From Variovorax sp. OV329 (lineage in GTDB: Bacteria > Pseudomonadota > Gammaproteobacteria > Burkholderiales > Burkholderiaceae_C), in contig NZ_FOUG01000006.1 in NCBI RefSeq assembly GCF_900114785.1, forward strand, positions 248,001 through 312,000: a DNA stretch of 64,000 bases, in the 5' to 3' direction. The notes under the pieces were generated by a model. The model searched no databases. It was not told where the DNA came from and saw only the letters and a program-made list of their open reading frames with translations. The position numbers and the translations under genes are program-made. Positions 8,320 to 15,454 of the stretch are shown piece after piece; the first letter of the stretch is position 1, and each line of letters starts with the position of its first letter.

Positions 8320-8769
8320 CTAGCCCAGGCTGGCTTGGCGCGCCCAGCGGACGATGTCTGCGGCACCCATCGCACCGGCCTGCCGCGCCACCTCGCGGCC
8401 GCCCTTGAACAGCGCCAGGGTCGGGATGCTGCGGATGTTGTAGCGCGCGCCCAACTCGGGCACTGCCTCGGTATCCACCTTCGCCACGCGCATGTGCGGC
8501 TCCAGTTGCGCGGCGGCCTGCTCGTAGCCTGGCGCCATCTGCCGGCAGGGGCCGCACCAGGGCGCCCAGAAGTCCACCAGCAAGGGGATCTGGCTGCGCT
8601 GCAGGTGCCGGTCGAAGCCCTGGGCATCGAGCGCGACCGAGCGGCCGCCGAACAGCGGCTGGTGGCAGCTGCCGCAATCGGGCGCGCTTCCCAGTTGGTC
8701 GCTGCGCACGCGGTTGGTGGTGTGGCAGTGCGGGCAGACGATGTGCAGGGTGTCGGTGGTGGTGGTCAT
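8320..8769 (-). CDS. trxC: Thioredoxin 2 (TrxC)
   Basis: The 149-residue cytoplasmic thioredoxin has an N-terminal zinc ribbon. The zinc ligands are C12, C15, C32 and C35 (CPHC and CGSC), and the redox site is WCGPC with C72 and C75. The cis-proline loop SIPTL and the C-terminal GGREV strand are present. This domain order and length match E. coli TrxC, which reduces ribonucleotide reductase and peroxide-oxidised proteins and is often under OxyR control; I see no convincing OxyR site. ATG 8769 is chosen because the ribbon begins a few residues later. It is divergent from the methionine synthase gene and converges with the lipase gene. Confidence 0.95.
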   Translation of the reverse strand: MTTTTDTLHIVCPHCHTTNRVRSDQLGSAPDCGSCHQPLFGGRSVALDAQGFDRHLQRSQIPLLVDFWAPWCGPCRQMAPGYEQAAAQLEPHMRVAKVDTEAVPELGARYNIRSIPTLALFKGGREVARQAGAMGAADIVRWARQASLG

Positions 8770-8846
8770 CGCGTGTCTCGGGAGGCTGTCTTCGTCAAAA
8801 CTGTACGCCTGCATCGTTGGGGCGTCTGCAGGAAATGCAAGTGCAT

Positions 8847-8885
8847 GCCCCGTGGCGCTGGCGTAGCATGCGGGGCCGTATTTTT
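8847..8885 (+). promoter_or_regulatory. Hairpin with T-run in the leader of the methionine synthase gene
   Basis: GCCCCG (8847-8852) pairs with CGGGGC (8871-8876) around an 18-base loop, and the arm is followed by CGTATTTTT (8877-8885). It lies 30 bases before the ATG of the next gene, with only a divergent gene behind it. It could therefore be a leader attenuator. Alternatively TATTTT may simply be the -10 of that gene's promoter. The stem is short for a terminator. Confidence 0.3.
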
Positions 8886-8914
8886 CGACAACCCGCAAGA
8901 GAGATGGAGACCCC

Positions 8915-9952
8915 ATGACCCGCCCCCTGTTCAGCGCCACCATTGCCGGCAGCCTGCCCAAGCCCGGCTGGCTGGCCGAGACGAACAAGCTCTGGCCCCG
9001 CTGGAAGTCCGAGGGCGAGGAGCTCGCCCAGGCCAAGGCCGACGCCACCCTGCTGTGGATCAAGACGCAGGAGGACGCCGGCCTGGACGTGATCGGCGAC
9101 GGCGAGCAATCGCGCCAGCATTTCGTGCACGGCTTCCTGGAGCAGGTCGAGGGCATCGACTTCGAGCACAAGGTGAAGATGGGCATCCGCGACAACCGCT
9201 ACGACGCCATGGTGCCGCAGGTGACCGGCCCGCTGCGCCTGAAGGGCCGCGTGCATGCCGCCGAGGCGCAGCTGCTGCGCGCGCACACGGCGAAGAAGAT
9301 CAAGTTCACGATGCCCGGCCCGATGACCATCGTCGACACCGTGGCCGACCGCTTCTACGGCGACAAGGTGAAGATGGCCATGGCCTTCGCCGAACTGCTC
9401 AACCAGGAGGCGCTGGCGCTGCAGGCCGATGGCGTGGACATCATCCAGTTCGACGAGCCGGCCTTCAATGTCTACATGAAGGAAGCCGCCGACTGGGGCG
9501 TGAAGGCGCTGGAGCGCGCGGTGCAGGGCCTGACCTGCACGAAGGCCGTGCACATCTGCTACGGCTACGGCATCCAGGCCAACGTGGACTGGAAGGCCAC
9601 GCTGGGCGAGCAGTGGCGCCAGTACGAGCTGGTGTTCCCGGCCCTGGCGCGCAGCAGCATCGACCAGGTGAGCCTGGAGTGCTTCCACTCGCACGTGCCG
9701 CCCGAGCTCATGAAGCTGCTGGACGGCAAGGACGTGATGGTGGGCGTGATCGACGTCGCCAGCGACGTGATCGAGACGCCCGAGCAGGTGGCCGACACCA
9801 TCGGCGAGGCGTTGAAGTACGTGCCCCTGCAGCGCCTGCTCCCCTGCACCAACTGCGGCCTCGCGCCCATGGACCGCGAAGTGGCGCGCAGGAAGCTGGA
9901 GGCACTGGGCAAGGGAGCGGCGCTGGCGCGCGAGCGCTACCAATCCATGTAG
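8915..9952 (+). CDS. Cobalamin-independent methionine synthase family protein (MetE catalytic-domain only)
   Basis: The 345-residue protein corresponds to the C-terminal, zinc-containing half of MetE, without the N-terminal half of the 750-residue enzyme. Family features include the start TIAGSLPKPGW, IGDGEQSR, GPMTIVDT, FDEPAF, and zinc-ligand positions in HICYGYG (His-x-Cys), SLECFHS (Glu) and PCTNCGLAPM (Cys). Full MetE moves a methyl group from methyltetrahydrofolate to homocysteine. Short 'core' forms may use another methyl donor, and this one may have such a role (inference). It is a single gene with a hairpin/T-run leader. The ribosome binding site GAGATGGAGA precedes ATG 8915. Confidence 0.85.
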   Translation: MTRPLFSATIAGSLPKPGWLAETNKLWPRWKSEGEELAQAKADATLLWIKTQEDAGLDVIGDGEQSRQHFVHGFLEQVEGIDFEHKVKMGIRDNRYDAMVPQVTGPLRLKGRVHAAEAQLLRAHTAKKIKFTMPGPMTIVDTVADRFYGDKVKMAMAFAELLNQEALALQADGVDIIQFDEPAFNVYMKEAADWGVKALERAVQGLTCTKAVHICYGYGIQANVDWKATLGEQWRQYELVFPALARSSIDQVSLECFHSHVPPELMKLLDGKDVMVGVIDVASDVIETPEQVADTIGEALKYVPLQRLLPCTNCGLAPMDREVARRKLEALGKGAALARERYQSM

Positions 9953-9969
9953 TGCATTTGCGATACACT
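9951..9969. promoter_or_regulatory. Inverted repeat at the toxin-antitoxin promoter
   Basis: AGTGCA (9951-9956) and TACACT (9964-9969) form a 6-base inverted repeat with one mismatch around TTTGCGA. The right arm doubles as a -10-like TACACT, and the ribosome binding site GGAGGG follows at once before ATG 9976. This is where an antitoxin or toxin-antitoxin complex would autorepress. Confidence 0.35.
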
Positions 9970-9975
9970 GGAGGG

Positions 9976-10260
9976 ATGAAGACGACGACCATTCCTTCGG
10001 TGCGCGTGGCTCCAGAGCTTCGCGATGAGGTCGAACGCTTGCTGGGCGATGGCGAGACGCTTTCGCAGTTCGTGGAGCAGGCGGTTCGCGATTCCGTGAT
10101 GCGTCGCAAGGCGCAGGGCGAATTTGTTGAGCGGGGCATGAAGTCGCTGGCCTTGGCGAAAGCCTCGGGTGAGTACTTCGATGCGGCCACCGTGATGCAG
10201 CGGCTGCGTGGCAAGCTCGACGCGGCGAAGACCCGGCGCGCCAAGTCCGAGACGTCGTGA
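9976..10260 (+). CDS. Antitoxin of a type II toxin-antitoxin pair
   Basis: The 94-residue protein has a short N-terminal ribbon-helix-helix-like segment (TIPSVRVAPELRDEVERLL, then TLSQFVEQAVRDSV) for DNA binding and a basic, helical C-terminal tail that would wrap the toxin. It resembles YlcI/YnfO-type or CopG-like antitoxins. The stop overlaps the start of the toxin (GTGA at 10257-10260), the usual antitoxin-first arrangement. A GGAGGG ribosome binding site lies just upstream. It probably binds its own promoter at the inverted repeat 9951-9969. The pair stands alone between two chromosomal genes with no mobile-element remnants nearby. Confidence 0.75.
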   Translation: MKTTTIPSVRVAPELRDEVERLLGDGETLSQFVEQAVRDSVMRRKAQGEFVERGMKSLALAKASGEYFDAATVMQRLRGKLDAAKTRRAKSETS

Positions 10261-10571
10261 CCTACAGGTTGCGGTTCACGCACGAAGCCCTTGAAGACCT
10301 GGAGCGCCTGTATGACTTCGCTCTGGAGCGCGAGCTTCGGCGAGGCGGTGATCTGGCCATTGCCGAGCGGGCGCTGGAGGCCATCGAAGTGGGTCTTGCC
10401 ACCTTGAGCTTCACGCCCTTCACTTGCCGCAAAGTCGGGCAGGATCCCTTCGTGCGGGAGCTTGTGATTCCTTTTGGCGCAACAGGCTACGTGGCCCTTT
10501 TCGAGATCGAGTCGAGCGATTCGGTCGTCGTGGCCGCGGTTCGCCACCAGCGCGAGGACGACTTCCACTAA
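10257..10571 (+). CDS. RelE/ParE-superfamily toxin
   Basis: This 104-residue toxin starts at GTG 10257 (YRLRFTHEALEDLERLYDFALE). The beta-strand then helical-hairpin start, the central RELVIPFGATGYVALFEIE strands and the terminal VVVAAVRHQREDDF are the ParE/RelE fold. The HQREDDF ending is typical of ParE-like members, which poison DNA gyrase, whereas RelE members cut mRNA at ribosomes; sequence alone does not settle which applies. It is translated by coupling to the antitoxin. A GCAGCGC/GCGCTGC hairpin follows the stop (10577-10596) but has no T-run. Confidence 0.8.
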   Translation: MTYRLRFTHEALEDLERLYDFALERELRRGGDLAIAERALEAIEVGLATLSFTPFTCRKVGQDPFVRELVIPFGATGYVALFEIESSDSVVVAAVRHQREDDFH

Positions 10572-10646
10572 CCCGAGCAGCGCACTCATGCGCTGCGGAG
10601 GATCCCGCAAGGAACCGGCGGCGTCCGCTATTTTCTGGCCCCCCCC

Positions 10647-11906
10647 ATGCCCGCCCCCTCCACGTACACCTTCTCCGACCTCACCCGCGAGCGCCCCTTC
10701 ATGTACGTCTGGGGCGCCCGGGTCTTCGGGACCGCGGCGATGCAGATGCTGCTGGTGGCCATCGGGTGGCACATGTACGACCTGACCGGGAGCGCCTGGG
10801 ACCTGGGCCTGGTGGGCCTGTACCAGTTCGCGCCGGCGCTGCTGCTGGCGCTGTGGGCCGGCCACGTGGTGGACCGGCATCACCGCGGCCGCATCGTCGC
10901 CCTGTGCCTGGCGGTGCAGGGCGTGGTGGCGCTGGCGCTGCTGTTCGCGCAGGAGGCCGGCTTCGCGACGCGCGGCCTGCTGCTGGGCCTGTCGCTGGTG
11001 CTGGGTGCCGTGCGCGCCTTCCAGATGCCGGCGCAGCAGGCGCTGGTGCCCCTGCTGGTGCCGCCGCTGGCCCTGCCGCGCGCGATGGCATTCAGCTCCG
11101 CCGGCATGCAGGGCGCGGTCATCGGCGGACCGGCACTGGGCGGCCTGCTCTTCGTGGCCGGCGCCGGGGCCGTGTACGGCGCCAGCCTGCTGCTGTTCCT
11201 GATCGCCGCGGTGCTGATGGCCTGCCTGCGCTACCAGCAGCCCGAGCGCGTGAAGGAGCCGGTGACCCTGGAGTCGCTGCTCGCCGGCGTCAAGTTCATC
11301 TGGCACCGCAAGACAGTACTGGGCGCGGTGTCGCTGGACCTGTTCGCCGTGCTGCTGGGCGGCGCAGTGGCGCTGCTGCCCATCTATGCGAAGGACATCC
11401 TGCACACCGGCGCCTGGGGCCTGGGCCTGCTGCGCAGCGCGCCGGCGGTGGGGGCGCTGGCGACGTCCATCGTGCTCACGCGCCGGCCGGTGGAGCGACG
11501 GGTGGGCCGCACCCTGCTGATCGCCGTGGGCACCTTCGGCGTGTGCATGATCGTGTTCGGCTTCTCGCGCAGCTTCGCGGTCTCGCTGATCGCGCTGGCG
11601 GTGTCCGGCGGGGCGGACATGGTCAACGTGGTGATCCGCCAGACCCTGGTGCAACTGGAGACGCCCGACGAGATGCGCGGGCGCGTCAGCTCGGTCAATT
11701 CCATCTTCATCGGCGCGAGCAACCAGCTGGGCGAGTTCGAATCGGGCGCCACAGCGGCCCTGCTGGGGCCGGTGGGCTCGGTGGTGCTGGGCGGCATCGG
11801 CACCGTGCTGGTGGCGCTGGGCTGGGTGCGGCTCTTCCCGACCCTGGCGCAGCGCGACCGGATCGTGCCTGCGGCCAAGGTGCGGGCGAGCGAGGCCGGT
11901 GCCTAG
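10647..11906 (+). CDS. MFS transporter (EntS/DHA3-like)
   Basis: A 419-residue inner-membrane carrier with about 12 hydrophobic helices. It has the family's DRHHRGR loop between helices 2 and 3 and a CLAVQGVVALALL segment. TPDEMRGRVSSVNSIFIGASNQLGE near the end is typical of the DHA3/EntS branch, whose members export drugs or siderophores. It starts at ATG 10647 without a strong ribosome binding site and stands alone between the toxin gene and ppk2. The substrate is unknown. Direction and length agree with a complete gene. Confidence 0.85.
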   Translation: MPAPSTYTFSDLTRERPFMYVWGARVFGTAAMQMLLVAIGWHMYDLTGSAWDLGLVGLYQFAPALLLALWAGHVVDRHHRGRIVALCLAVQGVVALALLFAQEAGFATRGLLLGLSLVLGAVRAFQMPAQQALVPLLVPPLALPRAMAFSSAGMQGAVIGGPALGGLLFVAGAGAVYGASLLLFLIAAVLMACLRYQQPERVKEPVTLESLLAGVKFIWHRKTVLGAVSLDLFAVLLGGAVALLPIYAKDILHTGAWGLGLLRSAPAVGALATSIVLTRRPVERRVGRTLLIAVGTFGVCMIVFGFSRSFAVSLIALAVSGGADMVNVVIRQTLVQLETPDEMRGRVSSVNSIFIGASNQLGEFESGATAALLGPVGSVVLGGIGTVLVALGWVRLFPTLAQRDRIVPAAKVRASEAGA

Positions 11907-11919
11907 GCGCGGCAACCCT

Positions 11920-11991
11920 TTGTCACTTCAGGGTCATGGTTTGGACACATGATCTGGAGTTCTCCAGCGAACCTGAAAGATCATGACCCTG
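11920..11991 (+). promoter_or_regulatory. Structured ppk2 leader with overlapping Pho-box-like repeat
   Basis: TTGTCAC and GGGTCAT, four bases apart (11920-11937), resemble a degenerate Pho box. The same stretch begins a 10-base perfect inverted repeat, CAGGGTCATG (11929-11938) with CATGACCCTG (11982-11991), whose right arm contains the start codon (11983). CATGATC (11948-11954) can instead pair with GATCATG (11979-11985), and TCATG (11934-11938) with CATGA (11948-11952). CTGGAG (11954-11959) and CTCCAG (11962-11967) form a small inner hairpin. These pairings exclude one another, so the start codon could be hidden or free. Confidence 0.45.
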
Positions 11992-12900
11992 CCCAGCTAT
12001 CTCGGCGACCAGAACGAGACGATGGATCGCATCGCACGCGAATTGGTCGACAGCTATGACGAAGAGATCGAGCTCGAGCTCGAAGACCGCGAGTTCGACG
12101 AGTCCGGCGTGGTCAAGGAAGAAGACAAGGAGGCCCGGCGCCTGTACTTCCGCGAGCTGTTCCGCCTGCAGGGCGAGCTGGTCCAGTTGCAGGACTGGGT
12201 GCAGAACACCGGCCAGCGGGTGGTGATCCTCTTCGAAGGACGCGACGCCGCCGGCAAGGGCGGCGTCATCAAGCGCATTACCCAGCGCCTGAACCCGCGC
12301 GTGGCCCGCGTGGCGGCGCTGCCGGCCCCCAACGACCGCGAGCGCACGCAGTGGTATTTCCAGCGCTACGTGGCGCATCTGCCGGCCGCCGGCGAAATGG
12401 TGCTTTTCGACCGCAGCTGGTACAACCGCGCCGGCGTCGAGAAGGTGATGGGCTTCTGCACGCCCGAGCAGTACGAGGAGTTCTTCCGCAGCGCGCCCGA
12501 GTTCGAGCGCATGCTGGTGCGCTCGGGCATCCGCCTGATCAAGTACTGGTTCTCGATCACGGACGACGAGCAGCACATGCGCTTCCTCAGCCGCATCCAC
12601 GACCCGCTCAAGCAGTGGAAGCTCAGCCCCATGGACCTGGAAAGCCGGCGCCGCTGGGAGGAATACACCAAGGCCAAGGAAATCATGCTGGAGCGCACCC
12701 ACATCCCCGAGGCGCCGTGGTGGGTGGTGCAGGCGGTGGACAAGAAGAAGGCGCGCCTGAACTGCATCCATCACCTTCTACAGCAGATGCCCTATCACGA
12801 CGTGGAGCATCCGACGGTGGTGCTGCCCTCGCGCGAGCGCCATGCCGACTATCTGCGTCATCCGGTGCCGCCCGAGATGATGGTGCCGGAAGTCTATTGA
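11983..12900 (+). CDS. ppk2: Polyphosphate kinase 2 (PPK2)
   Basis: This 305-residue enzyme transfers phosphate between polyphosphate and nucleotides, usually in the direction of nucleoside triphosphate synthesis from polyphosphate. The P-loop GRDAAGKGG is near residue 86, the lid region PNDRERTQWYFQRYV follows, and the second Walker-type motif is DRSWYNRAG. The YWFSITDDEQHMRF and VDKKKARLNCI stretches are PPK2-specific. The acidic N-terminus (EEIELELEDREFDE) is common in class I members. It is monocistronic. The leader has only a weak AAAGA ribosome binding site but several competing inverted repeats that include the start codon, so translational control is possible. Confidence 0.95.
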   Translation: MTLPSYLGDQNETMDRIARELVDSYDEEIELELEDREFDESGVVKEEDKEARRLYFRELFRLQGELVQLQDWVQNTGQRVVILFEGRDAAGKGGVIKRITQRLNPRVARVAALPAPNDRERTQWYFQRYVAHLPAAGEMVLFDRSWYNRAGVEKVMGFCTPEQYEEFFRSAPEFERMLVRSGIRLIKYWFSITDDEQHMRFLSRIHDPLKQWKLSPMDLESRRRWEEYTKAKEIMLERTHIPEAPWWVVQAVDKKKARLNCIHHLLQQMPYHDVEHPTVVLPSRERHADYLRHPVPPEMMVPEVY

Positions 12901-12965
12901 GCCTGCATCTCGCGCAGCGCGGAAGCTGCTAAGGTGCGTCGGTCGGCATCGACGACGCACACTTC

Positions 12966-14018
12966 ATGGCTCGCCGCTCCTCCCCCTCCGCCGCGTCCAT
13001 CCTCGCCAAGGCCTACCAGCGCAATCTCAAGGCGATGACACGCGCCACCCTCGCAGGTGGCAAGAAGCTGGCCGGCCAGGTGCAACGCACGGCAGAACGC
13101 ATGAAGCGGCCGCCGCCGGGTCCGGGCGACTGGCTGCCCGGCGTGGCCCTGGGGCCGGCCGGGGCGCGGCGCTATCACCTGTACCGGCCGCCGGGCGTGG
13201 CCTTCGGCGAGAAGCTGCCGCTCATGGTGATGCTGCACGGCTGCGGGCAGACCGGGCGCGACTTCGCCGCCAGCACCCGCATGAACCGGCTGGCGGCTCG
13301 CGAGCGCTTCCTCGTGCTCTACCCGGAGCAGGACCGCATGGCCAACGCGCAGGGCTGCTGGAACTGGTTCGAGCGCCGCTCGGGCAAGGCCGGCGCCGAG
13401 GTGGCCACCCTCATGGCCGCCATCGACCAGGTGATGCTGCTGTACCCGGTCGACCGCGAGCGGGTCGCCATTGCCGGGCTGTCGGCGGGGGCCAGCATGG
13501 CGGCGCTGATGGCCACCCAGCATCCGCTGCGCTTCCACGCCGTGGCCGCGCATTCGGGCGTGGCGCCCGGCGCTGCCAAGTCGGCCACGGCCGCCGTGGG
13601 CGCGATGCGCGGCAGGCACATGGCGCCCGTGCTGGCGACTGCGGTCGGCAAGGCGATGGGGGCCGCGGCGCAGTTCACCACGCTGCCACCGCTGCTGGTG
13701 CTGCATGGCGACGGGGATGCCATCGTGTCGATCAACAACGCGGAGAACCTGGCCAGCGTCTGGGCCACCGCCACCGGTGCGCGGCCGGGCACTTCGCGCA
13801 CGCTGCAGCGCGGCCAGCGCCTGGCAGCCAGCGTCACCGAGTTCCGCCGCGCCGGCCGCGTCCAGTTGACGGTGTGCGAGATCGCCGGCCTGGGCCACGC
13901 CTGGAGTGGCGGGCTGGGCAGCCAGGCCTTCTCCGATCCGCGCGGCCCGGATGCCACGAAGATGATCTGGGCCTTCGCCCAGCGCGCCTTCCGCGACCGG
14001 GAACGCGCGCTGCCGTAG
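12966..14018 (+). CDS. PHB depolymerase-family esterase
   Basis: A 350-residue alpha/beta hydrolase of the PHB depolymerase/LpqC group. The oxyanion-hole motif is MLHGCGQTGRDF, the nucleophile is S173 in IAGLSAGASM, the acid is probably the aspartate of LHGDGDAIV, and the histidine is in GLGHAWSGG. The first 50 residues are basic and helical (AKAYQRNLKAM, then GKKLAGQVQRTAERMKR) with no export signal. This resembles intracellular enzymes that sit on granules, so it may mobilise stored polyhydroxyalkanoate, though a general esterase role is possible. The gene begins 65 bases after ppk2 and has its own short leader. Confidence 0.85.
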   Translation: MARRSSPSAASILAKAYQRNLKAMTRATLAGGKKLAGQVQRTAERMKRPPPGPGDWLPGVALGPAGARRYHLYRPPGVAFGEKLPLMVMLHGCGQTGRDFAASTRMNRLAARERFLVLYPEQDRMANAQGCWNWFERRSGKAGAEVATLMAAIDQVMLLYPVDRERVAIAGLSAGASMAALMATQHPLRFHAVAAHSGVAPGAAKSATAAVGAMRGRHMAPVLATAVGKAMGAAAQFTTLPPLLVLHGDGDAIVSINNAENLASVWATATGARPGTSRTLQRGQRLAASVTEFRRAGRVQLTVCEIAGLGHAWSGGLGSQAFSDPRGPDATKMIWAFAQRAFRDRERALP

Positions 14019-14023
14019 GCACC

Positions 14024-14037
14024 GCGTACCTGTACGC
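14024..14037. promoter_or_regulatory. Palindrome upstream of urtA
   Basis: GCGTAC and GTACGC are separated by CT, a perfect 14-base dyad 76 bases before the urtA start. It is a candidate operator for nitrogen or urea control of the urt operon. A sigma-54 site was looked for: a TGG...TTTGC pattern exists just downstream (about 14041-14053), but its spacing is two bases too short. Confidence 0.3.
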
Positions 14038-14112
14038 CACTGGGCGTATTTGCTCCAAAGCGGTGCGTCCGCAGACTCCGGTTCACCAGATTCACACAAC
14101 CGGAGAAGACTC

Positions 14113-15381
14113 ATGCATCAACGTCGTTTCACCCTCAAGGCGCTGGCCGCGTCGGTCGCGCTGGCAGCCGTCGGCATCAATGCACATGCGCAGGACACCA
14201 TCAAGGTGGGCGTGCTGCACTCGCTGTCGGGCACCATGGCCATCTCGGAAACGGTGCTCAAGGACACCGTGCTGATGGCCATCGACGAGATCAACGCCAA
14301 GGGCGGCGTCATGGGCAAGAAGCTCGAACCCGTGGTGGTGGACCCGGCCTCCAACTGGCCCCTGTTCGCCGAGAAGACCAAGCAGCTGCTGGGCCAGGAC
14401 AAGGTCGCCGTGATCTTCGGCTGCTGGACCTCGGTGTCGCGCAAGTCGGTGCTGCCGGTGGTCGAGGAAATGAACGGCCTCCTGTTCTACCCCGTGCAGT
14501 ACGAGGGCGAAGAGCTTTCCAAGAACGTGTTCTATACCGGCGCCGCGCCCAACCAGCAGGCCATCCCGGCGGTGGACTATCTGATGAGCAAGGAAGGCGG
14601 CGGCGCCAAGCGCTGGGTGCTGCTGGGCACCGACTACGTCTACCCGCGCACCACCAACAAGATCCTGCGCGCCTACCTCAAGAGCAAGGGCGTGAAGGAC
14701 AGCGACATCGATGAGAAGTACACCCCCTTCGGCCACAGCGACTACCAGACCATCGTTGCCGACGTGAAGAAGTTCTCGGCCGGCGGCAAGACCGCGGTGG
14801 TGTCCACCATCAACGGCGACTCCAACGTGCCCTTCTACAAGGAACTGGGCAACGCCGGCCTGAAGGCCAAGGACGTGCCGGTGGTGGCCTTCTCGGTGGG
14901 TGAGGAAGAGCTGCGCGGCGTGGACACCAAGCCGCTGGTGGGCCACCTGGCCGCCTGGAACTACTTCATGAGCATCAAGAACCCGACCAACACCGAGTTC
15001 ATCAAGAAGTGGAGCGACTACGCCAAGGCCAAGAACATCCCCGGCCACAAGGACAAGCCGCTGACCAACGACCCGATGGAAGCCACCTACATCGGCATCA
15101 ACATGTGGAAGCAGGCCGTGGAGAAGGCCAAGAGCACCGACACCGACAAGGTGATTGCTGCCATGGCCGGCCAGACCTTCGCGGCGCCCTCGGGCATCGT
15201 CTCGAAGATGGACGAGAAGAACCACCACCTGCACAAGAGCGTGTTCATCGGCGAGATCAAGGCCGACGGCCAGTTCAGCGTGGTCTGGAAGACCAAGGAG
15301 CCGGTGAAGGCCAAGCCCTGGAGCCCGTACATCGAAGGCAACGACAAGAAGCCCGACTACCCCGCCGGCAAGTCGATGTAA
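14113..15381 (+). CDS. urtA: Urea ABC transporter substrate-binding protein UrtA
   Basis: A 422-residue periplasmic type I binding protein. The signal peptide MHQRRFTLKALAASVALAA ends near INAHA-QD. The mature part shows UrtA hallmarks: IKVGVLHSLSGTMAISE, GCWTSVSRKSVLPVVEE, LLFYPVQYEGEE, GTDYVYPRT and a C-terminal DGQFSVVWKTKEPVKAKPWSPY. It delivers urea (and possibly short amides) to the UrtBC/UrtDE importer encoded next. Ribosome binding site GGAGAAG precedes ATG 14113. A strong hairpin immediately after the stop probably makes this gene's mRNA more abundant than the permease part, as is usual for binding proteins. Confidence 0.95.
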   Translation: MHQRRFTLKALAASVALAAVGINAHAQDTIKVGVLHSLSGTMAISETVLKDTVLMAIDEINAKGGVMGKKLEPVVVDPASNWPLFAEKTKQLLGQDKVAVIFGCWTSVSRKSVLPVVEEMNGLLFYPVQYEGEELSKNVFYTGAAPNQQAIPAVDYLMSKEGGGAKRWVLLGTDYVYPRTTNKILRAYLKSKGVKDSDIDEKYTPFGHSDYQTIVADVKKFSAGGKTAVVSTINGDSNVPFYKELGNAGLKAKDVPVVAFSVGEEELRGVDTKPLVGHLAAWNYFMSIKNPTNTEFIKKWSDYAKAKNIPGHKDKPLTNDPMEATYIGINMWKQAVEKAKSTDTDKVIAAMAGQTFAAPSGIVSKMDEKNHHLHKSVFIGEIKADGQFSVVWKTKEPVKAKPWSPYIEGNDKKPDYPAGKSM

Positions 15382-15389
15382 GCAGCAAT

Positions 15390-15418
15390 GCGGCGCGCCA
15401 GGGCGCGCCGCCTTGTTT
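15390..15418 (+). terminator. GC-rich hairpin between urtA and urtB (partial terminator or mRNA stabiliser)
   Basis: GCGGCGCGCC (15390-15399) pairs perfectly with GGCGCGCCGC (15402-15411) around an AG loop and is followed by CTTGTTT. It begins nine bases after the urtA stop and lies 37 bases before the urtB start. A 10-base all-GC stem with a modest T-run fits a leaky terminator or a 3' end protector that sets the ratio of UrtA to membrane subunits. Confidence 0.65.
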
Positions 15419-15454
15419 GGGAGCTTCAATCAGAAATCGCGAGACCTCAGTCGC

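Noticed and set aside
10577..10596. Terminator after the toxin gene
   Set aside because: The GCAGCGC/GCGCTGC hairpin is real, but no T-run follows, and a coding gene starts 50 bases on; left as a note only.
14038..14056. Sigma-54 promoter before urtA
   Set aside because: TGGG and TTTGC are present, but only eight bases separate the GG and GC elements instead of ten.
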